A DNA stretch of 64,000 bases from Carettochelys insculpta (taxonomy: Eukaryota; Chordata; Testudines; Carettochelyidae), in contig NC_134167.1 in assembly GCF_033958435.1 (NCBI RefSeq), forward strand, positions 1,632,001 to 1,696,000, in the 5' to 3' direction. The notes under the pieces are model-generated. The model was not told where the DNA came from and ran no database searches. It worked only from the letters and a program-made list of their open reading frames with translations. Below are positions 1 to 11,549 of the stretch, one piece after another (within the stretch, counting starts at the first letter, position 1; the number at the start of each line of letters is the position of its first letter). The translations under genes and the position numbers were made by a program.

Positions 1-3000
1 AAGAGAGAGTAACCCCATTAATGTCAATGGGTTTGCTCATATAAGTAAAGTGACATATATGTAATATTTGCAGGATGGGAGCCAAGTCTATACAAGTTAT
101 CCAACACATCCTTGAATAGGAGATGAATTTGGCTCACAGCATTCTATCACAAGTCCTGTAATCATTAAAGGGCTTGGTTCTTAATGGAAAGCATTCCCTT
201 TACAGAGTAATGTGCCAGTGCCTCCTTTGCACATTTGCATTTAGATGGCAAGTAGAAAATATTTTCTTTGCAGCATAGCCATCTCCCAGTTCTTCTCTGT
301 TTGAATATTTGTGACCTAATTAATGTCACTTAATGTGAAATATTATCCTGTATTCCACACTGCAGTTGTAAATTATTTACTTGTAAAACATGTTGACTTT
401 TTATGAGTTGTTTGTACAGTAAGAATTGCACCATCTAAACCGTAGGGGGAGAGAAAAATGAATCATTTATAATAATACTCAATAGGAGGTTTACCACATA
501 CATTATATCAATTTTTATGTCTTACACAAATAGCTGAAGCTATTACTTTGGATTTTATTTTCTAAAGGGAATTGGAAATTCAATGGCACCTTCTGCTTTT
601 CTGATTCTGCTTTAGAACTAACAGACTTCATACATTTTTGGAGTTTGTTCATTTTTAAGTTGCTAATTATCACGCAATAAACTAACTAAGTATTTTTTAA
701 AAACAATATTCATTAAACATGCCATTTATATGAAGTACAAACATGATTTGAATGCAATTTAATGTGTCCATCTTAAGCAGCAATATAGCATTTAGCTAAT
801 CAAACAGTGGTCATATTAAATGTATGGCATATTTCACCTACTCCTTAGGTTTTTATAACCTACAGCAAGTTAAAACATGAGATGTAATTGATTTTCAATA
901 AACTGAAATAACTTGATTTGTTGTTTCCTCACCCAGCAAATGCTATGCAGACTTGAATATTAATGATTCTCTTCATAAAACAGTGAACGGCACATTCACA
1001 ACATTTTCTTTTTCATATTTTCTTACCTCCCTTCAGTATTTCTGCACCTAGGGTAAAAATGATTCTGCAAATAGCTTAAGTGTATGGCTGTCACTATAAC
1101 ACCATAAATCAAACCTTTCCCACCACATTGAGATGGTGTTATCCTATGTGACAGATCATCTATGTTCAGTGATGGATCTGAGACCATTCTTCATACTAAT
1201 ACCAGGTCTTCCAGCACATCTGGGATACTTAAAAGATCATTTGAAGCTTTGGGGAGAAGGCTGTGGTCATCAACCCTGCTCCTCAAACACGGTGAGTCAA
1301 CAAGGTAAAGGTAGCCTTCCCAGAAAACCAAGCTCAAGGAGTGGGGCGGGGGCTAAACCAAGGCCCAACCCTTTTACAAACTCTCCAAGTGCAATGCATG
1401 CATCTGCAAGGTAGCCTGTCATGGTGGGAGTCAATCAGAATCTGCAAAACACCCTCCAAAGCCCATACAAGGCTGAATTTCTGATCAAGGAAAGGCAAAC
1501 AGCTTGCTCAATTATTTTATTTCAGAATTGCTATCACCAACCAGTCTGTCACCAAGGCAAAGAAAATTGTGAATTTAATTGATAATCAATTAAGCTATAA
1601 TTAATGTACCTTTCAATATTATTGTTATTCTAGGCAACCTGCAACCCAAGGTCCGCATGTCCCCCATCAGGGCTGTGTGTATTCCACAAGGCATTTTGTT
1701 TACTGTTGCTCATGCAAAGGGTTATCAGAGTTTTCTGGTTTTCATCAGCCTAGTTTTTCCCTGCTGATATTGTTAACGCAACACTCACCTAAAGCGCGGG
1801 CACGTGAAGTGAGGGGCATACTGAGTGCACACGACATTGACTATGAGTGCCATGTGCTCTCTCTGCATCCAATCGAAGCATTGCTGCAATTCAATCAGCA
1901 TAGCCCACAAAAGTCTAAGTACCCATGCACAGTTAGCAAAACTACCCTACCCTGGGAAACCATCTAGTTTACAACCACCTGGGGGCCACTGAGATAAACA
2001 CCCACTCACATGGCGCAACCCTAGCCTAGGTCACTTGAATACTGCTTCATCATTTTGGGCCTTAGAATTACTTTAGACTCAACCAAGACCAGAAAACATA
2101 TTTTGTTCTGTGTTTGTCCAGCACACTGAGGCCCTGATTCATGAGTGGGTCTCCAAGGTGCTAGAATAGCAGAAACATAGAAAGACAGAAATTATGGATT
2201 CTAGGCAACACAAAATGAGAATGTCACAGACCCTGAAAGGTACTTTGAAATCAGTGAAAGTTAGGTGACTACGTAACCTTTCAGTTTCTGACTTGCCCTG
2301 CCTAGAAAGAAGAGTTATCACCTCTATATTCAAGACCACTGAAATCACTGGGAGTCTTTCCACTAAGTCAACAGGCTTTGGATCGGCCCGTAGCTACCAA
2401 TCATGCTGTTAGCCACTATAGCGCAAAGCAGAAGACAAGAAATAAATGAATTTAGACAAGAATCTTGAGTTATGATTGGACCTTTTTATTGTTCTATTAA
2501 AAAAGGTTTGTAAATTATAAAGAAGGATTAGTGGAGACAAAGATTTTTGTTTTCCTCCCCACAAATAGGATGATTACTTTTCCTGTCCAAAGTAATTGTA
2601 CTGTCAAAAAAGCCAAAGATGCTTCAGTCCCTTAACTGGCTTGGGAGAGAAAGATAACCACCAACAGTCAGTTGCTGTTCTGGAAACAGTCTAAAAAATG
2701 GTAATACCCAAGACAAAAAGAAAAAGCAATTCTACAGCATACCGGGTTTCAATTAAGGAACCTCCAAGGGTTATGTAAAATGTTTACTTAATTTTGACAG
2801 ATACATTCAGAGACATATTATTTTCCCTGCTCTCCAGTGAGACAAACGTGTGAGGTAAAATCACTTACTAGAGCCACATCTATCGGTGAGACAAGCTTTT
2901 GTGCTCACATTGAACTCTTCTACAGATCTGTGAAACGTACTCCGTATCACAGCTGAATACAAGGTAGATAGGTTGTTTAGCATAAGTAGTTATGGCAGAT

Positions 3001-4372
3001 TTCAAGAGACACATTGTGACCTTGTTATTTATGCCCATGCTAGCTGGACATACAGTGGCTGCATTCTACACATTACCATAAATGTTGACATATCTGCCAA
3101 CATCCAGACAGCATGGCTCTGAAGTCTTCCTTCCAAGTGTCTGAACTCACTCACAAGTGAAAGTGTTTCCTGATACTCAGAAGCTGCAATCTTGCCCAGG
3201 TTTCCTTCCCTCCTCCACGTGTGGTTTCCAGAATGACCTGGGTTATGATGCTATTACTGCAGCGTGCAGTATGAGTGTGAAGGGCAAAGTGTCATTTACA
3301 CACATGCACCCCGAGAGAATAATGCACAGTCAGGACTTCCCTTTCTTGTACCAAATGCTAAACGAAGGTAGCAAACTCAGCCCACTGAAACACTGCTACA
3401 GGGAATTTACAGTACATGGCATCAGCCCTGCTTGCCGTCCTTGCTCACCTAGGTAACCCTGTTAAAGACAATGAGATTATTTGCCCAAATCTGGAGTAGT
3501 AAAAAGACTAGGCACACAGGAGAAATCTGCTATTGTATAAGAGGAGCTGAAAGTACACTCCCTTCCAGGTTTCAAACACAAGACTGGCTTTTTTTGCCCC
3601 GTCACCTAGTAATGTTTCACTGTAACAGCAGCAGAACTGAAGAATGACCACTTGTTGGGAACTTTCCCTGCTGTCACACCCAAATATTCCTTAAAGTACA
3701 AGTAAAACTTTCCTATATTTCCAACTCTCCAATTTTACGGGGAATGACAGTACCCCAGAGTGGGGCATTTCTTCTTCCATTTAGTTCCACTTAACACGTA
3801 TCTGAGAGACTTCTCTTTTTACAACAGGCTGCGTCAGATTACCAGGCAGAGGCCAAACTGTCACACATAAGTGTTGATTCCTCAGTAGGACAGCTAATGC
3901 ACTTTTGAACTCAATGAACTTTTTCCCAGAACACTTGCTACTGGTTACCATGCAGCAGCAACAACAAATCCTTGCCTTAAGCAGACAGACATTTTATAGC
4001 TGTGTCTCTCTGGTACAATCCTCCTTTTCCAACTGGTAAGTAACTTTAGCTCCTGTTTACTTTTTAGTATTTCTGAGGGCAGCAGACTCTCTCAAATGTG
4101 AGTACCATCAGTGAATGCCATGAAGGTGATGTTTATGTCCTCAGATCCTTAGAGAAACACTGGGATTAGAACTTCTATCCAATCCTTGGTACTTAGTCAT
4201 AACCAGGAGTGAAATTATCAAATTTCTTAAGTGTAATGTACTATCACAACCTATCCTGCTGCACTAAAACAGTGCGTGTAAAAAATGCAAGTGATGTGTG
4301 GAGTGTTGGGAGGAGGAGTTCAGAGCAGAGGGATAGTGTGTATGGAGGGGGTGGTTTCAGGAGGCAGGGGTT
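1..4372. other. Unique AT-rich DNA, no gene recognised
   Basis: No open frame here exceeds about 100 codons, and none shows recognisable domain structure or splice-flanked exon character. I saw no high-copy repeat shared with the rest of the window. The slightly GC-richer patches near 1,130-1,420 and 1,630-2,060 carry short chance frames only. Diverged ancient repeats could be hidden here. Confidence 0.6.
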
Positions 4373-4385
4373 TGTTCCTTCTAAG

Positions 4386-4479
4386 TATCAGAGGGGTAGC
4401 CGTGTTAGTCTGGGTCTGCAAAACCAACAAGGGGTCCTGTTAGTCTATAAGGTGCCACAGGACCCCTTGTTGCTTTTGC
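4386..4479 (+). mobile_element. 94-bp PLE-linked non-autonomous retroelement (hairpin form) with 13-bp target duplication
   Basis: Begins TATCAGAGGGGTAGCCGTG and is flanked by a perfect 13-bp direct repeat, TGTTCCTTCTAAG, at 4373-4385 and 4480-4492. The interior has a perfect 15-bp inverted repeat (4426-4440 against 4457-4471, arm AACAAGGGGTCCTGT) around a 16-base loop. The same terminal sequence is found at 49931 and, reversed, at 63462, and it resembles the 3' end of the coding Penelope-like copy at 24835-25387. The long duplication argues for target-primed retroposition. This copy looks like an internally deleted inverted dimer, because the central CTGATGA/GAAA region present at 63254-63462 is missing. 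It inserted just upstream of a CR1 fragment. Confidence 0.75.
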
Positions 4480-4519
4480 TGTTCCTTCTAAGAATTTTCA
4501 TCCCTGAGTGGAGTAACAC

Positions 4520-5404
4520 AAAATGTGCAGATGACACAAAACTAGGGGGAGAGGTAGATTCATTAGAGGGTAGAGAGAGAATCCAGAGGGACCTGGATAA
4601 ATTGGAGGACTGGGCCAAAAGAAATCTGATGCAGTTCAATAAGGAGAAGTGTAGAGTCCTGCACCTGGGGCGGAAGAATCCCAAGCATTGTTATAGGCTA
4701 GGGACCGACTGGCTCAGCAGCAGTACGATGGAAAGGGACCTAGGGGTTATGGTGGATGAAAGGCTGGATACGAGTCAACAGTGTGGCCTTCTAGCCAAGA
4801 AAGCTAATGGCACACTAGGGTGCATTAGGAGGAGCATTTCGAGTAGATCTAGAGAAGTAGTTATTCCTCTTTATTCGGCACGGGTGAGGCCACATCTGGA
4901 ACATTGTGTCCAGTTTTGGGCCCCCCAGTATAAAAAGGATGTGGATTTGCTGGAGCAGGTTCAGCGAAGGGCAACAAAAATGACTAAGGGTCTGGAGCAC
5001 AAGACCTATGAGGAGAGGCTGAAGGATGTGGGCTCGTTTAGGTTACAGAAGAGAAGACTTAGAGGTGATTTAATAGCAGCCTTTAACTTGCTAAAGGGGA
5101 GCTCTAAAGAGGAGGGTGAGAAACTGTTCTCAGTGGTGTCAGATGGCAGAACAAGGAGTAATGGTCAGAAGTTGAACAGGGAGAGGTGTAGGTTAGATAT
5201 TAGGAATAACTAATTCACCAGGCAGATGGTGAAGCATTGGACTGCGTTGCCTAGAGAGGTGGTGGATTCTCCATCCCTTGAGGTTTTTAAGTCCTGGCTG
5301 GACAAGGTCCTGGCTGGGATGACTTAGTGGGGGTTGATCCTGCTTGAAGCAGGGGGCTGGACTAGATGACCTCCTGAGGTCCTTTCCAGCCCTGTGATTC
5401 TGAG
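4520..5404 (+). mobile_element. CR1 LINE 3' end, ORF2 C-terminal part
   Basis: A 5'-truncated CR1 non-LTR retrotransposon. The translated region begins in the reverse-transcriptase palm (ADDTKLGG, the ADDT core of the YADD-type catalytic motif) and continues through the thumb and C-terminal part that typifies CR1 (for example LVRPHLE-like and [17 protein letters not shown] motifs), up to a stop near 5211. The sequence then runs into the CR1 3' UTR, which ends with the family hallmark GGACTAGATGACCTCCTGAG followed by CCAGCCCTGTGATTCTGAG. The chance open frame starting at 4209 runs in from unrelated upstream DNA and is not a gene. The copy at 42268-43227 (minus strand) is closely similar, so this is a fairly young subfamily. 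It cannot transpose without the 5' part of ORF2 and the endonuclease. Confidence 0.95.
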
Positions 5405-5469
5405 TAAGTTTTGTCTTGTGCACCAATAGTGAGGTCATGTGTGCTTGTTCAGATGGGTGCTACCGGGGC

Positions 5470-5900
5470 ACTGCACCTATCAGTTATTAAAAGACATTTT
5501 TAAACAGGTGTATGCGCATACACACCCAGAGGGAAGAGGGGAGCCAAGCCACACCTGCCCAGAGAAAAGGGAGTAGCCCAGCCATGTCCACAGCCCCCTC
5601 ATCAAGACAGGAGTGAGAAGGGGAGAGTGCCCCCAGGCAAGCCCTTCCAGGGCAGCTGGGATCTCCCAGCCCCTTTGAACTGCTATGTAGAACTTTTCAC
5701 AGAGGCTGGAGTGGCATTGTGCCTCTCTGCCACTCCACCAGCTTGGGAGGGGGCCTGAGGGCTGACTCACTTCAGCCCCACCCCTTCCAGGGGCCTGGAG
5801 CCTGGCCTCCTCCCACCTTGCCCTGTGGCCCAGCATAGCCCTCATCCCCACTGCCCCCTCCTACCAACACCTGAAGTGACGTCCCTGTTTATTTATCTGA
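5470..5900. repeat. GC-rich interspersed repeat, unclassified
   Basis: A compact GC-rich block with an internal CCCCTTTGAACTGC stretch that recurs in the repeats at 14748, 28872 and 40655. The one frame of 123 codons on the minus strand shows no domain and is proline/glycine/arginine rich, as expected from GC-rich repeat DNA. Borders are approximate. Confidence 0.4.
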
Positions 5901-5904
5901 GCAT

Positions 5905-6105
5905 CCACAGCTACATCCGCTTGCAGCTCCCATTGGCTTCAGGAAGCACCATGGACTGGGACACTGCTTCCCGCAGCTCCCATTGGCTGGGAGTGGTGAA
6001 CTGACCCTCCGCAGACACACAGGCAAATAAAGCAACTGGCAGCCCGCCAGGAGCTAACCCAGGTGAACTGCGCCCAGCCTGCAGGCCACTTATTGCCCAC
6101 CCTGT
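5905..6105 (+). mobile_element. Non-autonomous hAT-like element (family D)
   Basis: Contains the internally repeated phrase CAGCTCCCATTGGCT twice and ends TTATTGCCCACCCTG. The same architecture occurs at 57690-57985 and, in opposite orientation, at 52600-52802 (which starts GTGTGCAACTTGCAG). The terminal GGGCAAC/GTTGCCC type sequence is typical of hAT DNA transposons. No transposase is encoded. Confidence 0.6.
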
Positions 6106-6429
6106 GTTGCAGAGAACTTGTCAGAGAATGCTGTGCTCCACTGGAGGGGTCTAAAGGACATTAGCAAAGCCCTGAATTCCCCAGTGCAGTTTTTTGCATC
6201 TCTCTCTTATGCATCTGTTGCAGCCACTGCCAGACAGAAAATACTATGCCAGAGACACCATTAGTCTGACTCAGTATGTCAGTTCCCGTGTCTCCTTAGA
6301 TGTTGCCCTGCAATACAACCATTTTGAATGGTCATCACTGCACCTGGGCAGCAATGGCATTTGACAGTCCAGTGGCCTACCATCCATTTGACTGATTCCA
6401 AGAAAACCTGACCAGGCTTACTGCCCTAT

Positions 6430-6609
6430 TCCCTGTAAGCTACATGCATGTGCAGCCACCCAAGAGACATTCAAATGTCACCCACCTGATTAGCAGTGCT
6501 CCCACAGCTGGGCTTTTTGTTTCTATTGGTGGTGTAGATTCACACATGCTTCGGTGAGCACAGAAAAATTTATTCAGCAAATGGATGGAAAAGGTTAGCT
6601 GGAACATTG
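6430..6609 (-). mobile_element. Non-autonomous hAT-like MITE (family C), reversed and diverged
   Basis: On the minus strand it begins CAATGTTCC and continues through a 'CATCCATTTG..GAATAAATTTTT..GTGCTCACC' core, a 'TGGGAGCACTGCTAATCAG' block and a 'CACCCAAG' reversed tail. These match, in order, the better copies at 21160, 35543 and 43458. The far end is eroded. It carries no coding capacity. Confidence 0.6.
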
Positions 6610-6612
6610 CTC

Positions 6613-8985
6613 ACTTCATAAAGGATTAAAGATTCTATGGAGGTCCTGATGCAGTCATCACCAGCCTACCCTCTGAGCACTTTCCAGAAGTGTTTTCAGT
6701 GACATGACTAGTCAGAAAAAAAATTCGCTTTGGAGGCTTGATTGCATTATTGAGCATTGGCCTGCAACACACCAGTCCTCCCCATAACATGAGAATTTCT
6801 ATTTCAGCATTCAGCCAGAAATCCTGCTTTTGTGGGTTAACCTTCTCTCAGATGGAGGAAAGCACCCCTCCTCTGCCCCCAGCCCCTGGTTACTTTACCT
6901 CCAAAGATCAGCAGCTGGGGAGGAAAATTTAGCCTTGGAAAATCTCAAAGTGAACCTAACCCAAGGGGGAAAACTTTTTGTCCCATCTTTTCCATGGGAG
7001 TCTGTGCACACAGAAACAGTCAATGGAGATCACAAAGCCAAAATGTTTAGGCTGGATGCCAGTAGATCTTCAACTGATCTCATGGGCTGAGTGAGGAGGT
7101 CACTCTTAGTAGGGCTCTATGGGGGTCCAGCTGTACAGAGAGATAACGGAGTACACAGGCACAGGGAAAAATACAGAATTTTGCCTGTGAAGTTGCACAT
7201 GCCTGACAGATCCTTAATCTCAGAAATGCCAGTGGACACTGCAATAGGAGTTGCTAGCTTTTTCTACTGATCTATTGACCCAAACGCTGAGGTACTTTCT
7301 TACTCAAACAGAACCCTGATGAAAGCGAGGGAAAATGGTGTGGTGTCAGATTGCTCCCTCCTTTCAAGTTATGCTTGACATAGAAATGAAGGATCTTCAA
7401 GCCTCCTTGGTAACTCTGCTCTTCTCTGCCAAGGTCCCCACATAAATCAGAGTAGCTCTGCAGCTGATCTAACTTATGCTTTGTAACAATAGCTTTTTAG
7501 GGGCCATTTCACGGCTGAGAACAACCAAATCATAATGCGTTCTGGTCACGTTCCTTGAACTGCTGACATGTATCCCACGTGCTCATTCAGTCTGTGAAGG
7601 AGGATGGGGTAAAGCCATTCCATTTTCTTATGCCATTTGGACAAACCCAACAAGAAGAGGATCTTGGCCACAAGCTATGTGGCTGCTTTCGTCTGCCAGA
7701 AGGGCAAAAATGAAAGCAACACAGCATAGGATCCAAGAATGCAATTCAAATAGTCACTCAGCATGCCGAGACATCTGCAACACTTGACCTGAATTCAGAG
7801 CAGGGTTAGAAGACACGGTAGTTAATAAATACACAAGAGTTTGGTTTTCCTAAAGTTTGTAATGTTGAGATCACTAATCAATCACCACCTAGCATTTTAT
7901 CGGGTGTCCCATTTTTGCCGGATGTACAAGTCCAGCAAGTAGACAGAAATCGTCCCCTTCTATCCAGTTACTTTTGTAACAGCATTATGAATAAGCACAT
8001 CAATTTTGTCACTTGGATTGATTATGACATTAGCATATGGAGAAGCCATTTGATATTTATCATTCAATTCAACCACTCTATGTCTAAACGTTTAATATAA
8101 AACTTCAATGTAAGGCAAAAAACAAGGAACTTGTGGCCCAAAATAAGCCACCAATACTTTAAGTATTTTGATCAATACATCTCTCTCCATGAAATATGGT
8201 GGCAACAAAATCTGTGTTGTCTTGATATAATCATAAATGAAACCCTATGGTTCAGCTATAAGCTTTTCATTTACTTAGAGCACTTTTATGAAATGCTTTT
8301 GGATGCATGTTATAAATTAATCTATTTTCTCTGTCACAACTGGTATAAGTGTAAAACAGCTACATATTTCCATGGAGACTTAAAACACTATGTGCTGTAA
8401 TTCTGCCTGACATTTACCCCTCATCCAGGAAGGGCTTTGGAGGACCTTATTGGCTACTGTGTAATTAGCAGTGCATCTAGAATTTCAGTCTAATAAATAA
8501 TGGTTTAAATTCAAGGTCCTCGGAAATAAATGAACAATATCCGTAGGACTGTACAACCCATTCAGGAGGACACTGGATGGTTATTTTCACATTCTTATGC
8601 TGCACATTCCAATGGTGCAATTTAGATGACAAAAAATGATTTAGAAAGCAATTTCAATAAGTCCAATTTCCAATTTATGTACAAACAATATTACAGGTAC
8701 TTGAGCTCCAGTTAATTCATCAGAAGACAGAGTAAAGTATTAATCTGTGAAATATCACAGACACGGCTCAATTGTAGGCATTAAGAACTAACAGCATGTT
8801 AGAGTGTAGTAAGACTATGACCTATCAGATAAAATGCAGAAAAAAAGTCCTTTTGAAGTGAAAAGTAAGATTTGATGTAACAGAAACTGGTTAGAGAGAG
8901 AAAGATCCCAATTAGGGAAAAAGCTTATTCGTAAGCATTCTTCAATACACTAAATAAACAAAAGGAAGGAAGTTTGGTTTTGTGA
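6613..8985. other. Unique DNA, no gene recognised
   Basis: Only short chance frames (the longest are 86-89 codons at 6830 and 8131). The part from about 7,860 to 8,980 is strongly AT-rich. Nothing repeated elsewhere in the window was noticed. Confidence 0.55.
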
Positions 8986-8989
8986 AAAA

Positions 8990-9220
8990 GGGTGTGGATT
9001 CAGACTTTTGGGATCTGGCTCCCATTCCTGATTCTGCAACAAACTTTTCATGTGACACTGGTCAAGTCACTTAAACTCTGTGCCTCAATGTCCCCTTCTG
9101 TCACTTGTGCAACTGGGGTAATATTACTTCCTTACCCCGTGTTTGACTTCTATGTGGCAAAACAAAAAGTAACCATGCCTTGGACTCTGGGGAAGAGACC
9201 TGCATAATCTATGCTCTGCA
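8990..9220 (+). repeat. MIR/CORE-type SINE relic
   Basis: Shows the ordered MIR hallmarks: 'GGTCAAGTCACTTAAACTCT', then 'GTGCCTCAATGTCC', then an 'ACTGGGGTAATATTAC' block. MIR-like CORE SINEs are old tRNA-derived elements common to amniotes. The frame of 71 codons here is accidental. Confidence 0.75.
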
Positions 9221-9224
9221 AAGT

Positions 9225-10240
9225 AGCAATTCAATCTTTTTGATAACAAAAAACATTTTAATCCTTCATTTCAAGTTCTCAATCCCTTTGCTAGGTTTGA
9301 TTTCATTCTAAACTGCTTTGCAAAAGACCCTTGTATGGGATACAGCAGTGTTTACATAAAGTGTCCACACACTATAGAAGTGACATCTCACATACCAGTG
9401 CTCAAACCTGCTGTCAGGAGCCTCCACAGCAAAAAATCATGTTTCACACTCATTGACAGCCCCATGGGTCAGTGCTTCCCCCACCTCCCAGTGCCTCTCG
9501 CTGGCTATGACCAGCTGTTCTGCAGAGTGCAGGAGGCTCTGGGGTGAGGGGAAGAGCAAGGTTAGAAGAAGGTGGCTGAAGAGGATAGGGTAAGGGTAGG
9601 GGCAGAAAGCGGCTGAGTGGAGGTGGGAAAAGGAGTGCTGGGATGGAGTGGGGCTAGAGCAGACCGGGGCTTGAGCACCCTCTGGGAACAGAGTACTTCA
9701 GCACCTGTGCTTGGCTTCATGCAGGTTCTCTGGGAAAAAAAACTAATCTGGTGGTCTACAGCCAAAGTCTCAATCTTGCAATGAGTTGAACACACACCCA
9801 CTTGCAGTCAGGAGCCTGTTCACATTCCCAGTATTCTGCTCATGTGGAAACCATTGCAGGTCTGGGGTCCAAGTTGGCTGCAGGCATGTCTACTTTACAT
9901 ATTGACTGCTAATTCCTAGGCTCTGATTTTGGTCTCTTTGCTAAACCTTACTGCTCATGCTAACAGCACACAGGTCATGAATGTGCTGCAATCAGAGGTG
10001 AACCTGTACTGCAGCATGGCAGCCCTCGCAGGCTAGATTTGATCTAACTAGCTTAAAAAACAAGAGCAGTGAGCCAGGGCACAATAGGAAGCAGTACATA
10101 CAGAGGATCCTGGGCAGGTTTCCACAGCCTGTGCTGAAATCCAGAGTGCTGCAGCCTATTGCTATTGCTTTTGACTCTAATGCTAGCTTGAGTGCATCTA
10201 CGCACATTGAAGTCACACATCTGAGTGTAATGGAGACATT
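9225..10240. other. Mostly unique DNA, no gene recognised
   Basis: Contains a purine-rich patch near 9,545-9,660 (GGTGAGGGGAAGAGC type) and short chance frames on both strands. No domain or splice-flanked exon could be supported. Confidence 0.5.
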
Positions 10241-10241
10241 G

Positions 10242-10612
10242 TGGCTACATCCACAGTAGAGTGACCTGCCGACAGAAGCTGCTGTTGGAGGAAATCTCTG
10301 TTGATCTGCTCTGTCGACAGAGAGCAGACAGAGTGCCCAGATGCTTTCTCGACAGAATGGCCAACTGGAAGAACAGAAGACAGGTCTGTCCAGTGATCCA
10401 GAAGCCCTGTTGTCAGACGGTCCTCTAGTGCTTCCATGTTTTTTTGGTTGACAGATTTTGTCGAGAAAGGTGTTCTGCCTCATAGGGGACAGGCAGAAGG
10501 TCGTTGAAGAAAGTGCCAAGTTCTGTTGACAATATGTGGATAGAATGCATTTTTAGTGGAATGCTCTGTGAGTTTTGTTGACAAAACTTTCTATTGTAGG
10601 TGTAGCCCATGA
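10242..10612. mobile_element. MITE-like element with TGTCGACAGA-type internal repeats
   Basis: Bounded by imperfect inverted termini: GTGGCTACATCCACA at the left, and GTAGGTGTAGCCCA at the right, which reads TGGGCTACACCTAC on the other strand. Inside, variants of a TGTCGACAGA/TGTTGACA word recur at least eight times in both orientations (for example near 10,270, 10,312, 10,351, 10,450, 10,460, 10,525 and 10,575). The minus-strand frames here are by-products. The family is unassigned; no transposase is present. Confidence 0.55.
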
Positions 10613-10614
10613 GT

Positions 10615-10775
10615 TCTTCAGAGGCAGGAAATAGGTGGCAGAGGATAGATTGATGATTCCCTATTCTGTTTGCTCCCTGTGGGGCATATGGCATTGGCCA
10701 CTTTTGGATGGCAGGATACTGAGCTTGATGGACCCACGTCTCATCCAGTGTGGCCATTCTTAAGTTCTTTTAATA
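10615..10775 (+). mobile_element. CR1-like LINE 3' tail fragment
   Basis: Matches the 3' UTR of a CR1 subfamily: 'GGCATTGGCCACTTTTGGAT', then 'GGATACTGAGCTTGATGGAC', then 'GTGGCCATTCTTAAGTTCTT'. The same tail ends the copy at 35815-36695 and appears as a short stub near 28025. No coding region remains. Confidence 0.8.
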
Positions 10776-10937
10776 GGTTCTTGGGACCACTCTGTCACAG
10801 GCCTTCAGGCAGTCTGAATACATTGTGCAGGTCTCTTCCAGCCACTATTATGGGGACTGTGTTAAAAATCTTCCACTACATTATAAAGAAGAGATTCTTG
10901 TCTGCAGAAGTTGTCTAGCATGGACTTCCCCTACAGA

Positions 10938-11150
10938 CCAATAGATTCCAAGGCCAAAAGGGACCACTGTGATTATCTAACCTTACCTTTGGAATAACAT
11001 AGGCCACAGTACCTCCTCAAAATAATTGCTACATCATACCCTATTTAAAAAACAAAACCAGATTAGTCTTGATTTAATTCTGTCGTATGCTCCCTACAAT
11101 GCCAAGATGAACACAAGATGGTTTTAAACACGTACAAATTATTGGGGTCT
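10938..11150 (-). mobile_element. Old CR1-like LINE 3' fragment, antisense
   Basis: The plus strand reads 'AGATTCCAAGGCCAAAAGGG' then 'CCACTGTGATTATCTAACC', the reversed 3' end of an old CR1 type. The same phrase, less mutated, is at 41722. The right border is diffuse. Confidence 0.65.
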
Positions 11151-11283
11151 CTCAATGGCTGGAGATTTACGCAAGTTGCAATCGAACTCCAGGCAGGATG
11201 ATTTGAGGTCACTAAACTGTCTAGGTCTAGGAGAAGAACCTTGTGTGTGCGCAAGTCCTATTCACCACGGATTTTTTGTAAAT

Positions 11284-11545
11284 AGGCCCATCGATTGGGC
11301 TGGTGGGCCAAGGGGGCAGCTGCCCCAGTGCCTGGTGACTAGCAGTGGTGGCAGCCAGAGTCTCAAGCCCTTTATGTCACTGGGGGAGCACGGCAGCCGC
11401 GCATCATGCAGCTCTTAAGGCTGCCTTGGGGAGTGGGAGCACACACACTGCACTCCAGGCAGCACTGGGGTGGGGCTGGCTGCTCTTGGCCCCTCCACTT
11501 CCACCAGGAGGACCCACCCCTCTGGGAGCGCACAGCTTCCCCTTC
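11284..11545. repeat. GC-rich interspersed repeat (family B)
   Basis: Starts around 'GGCCCATCGATTGGG' and runs 'CCAAGGGGGCAGCTGCCCC', the hallmark also present at 14748, 28872 and 32152. The body is GC-rich with short symmetric arms. Overlapping plus-strand frames (61-87 codons) are low-complexity by-products. Class unassigned, probably a non-autonomous DNA transposon. Confidence 0.6.
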
Positions 11546-11549
11546 ACCT

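Noticed and set aside
4209..5213. 334-codon open frame as a host gene
   Set aside because: From about 4520 it is CR1 ORF2; the first hundred codons are unrelated DNA and the 94-bp PLE-linked insert read through by chance.
6738..6800. tRNA-derived SINE head (GAGCATTGGCCTGC phrase)
   Set aside because: Only a short resemblance; no A and B box pair or further SINE body could be followed.
10261..10320. CRISPR-like array from repeated TGTCGACAGA words
   Set aside because: Words occur in both orientations with irregular spacing inside a transposon-like element of a vertebrate genome.
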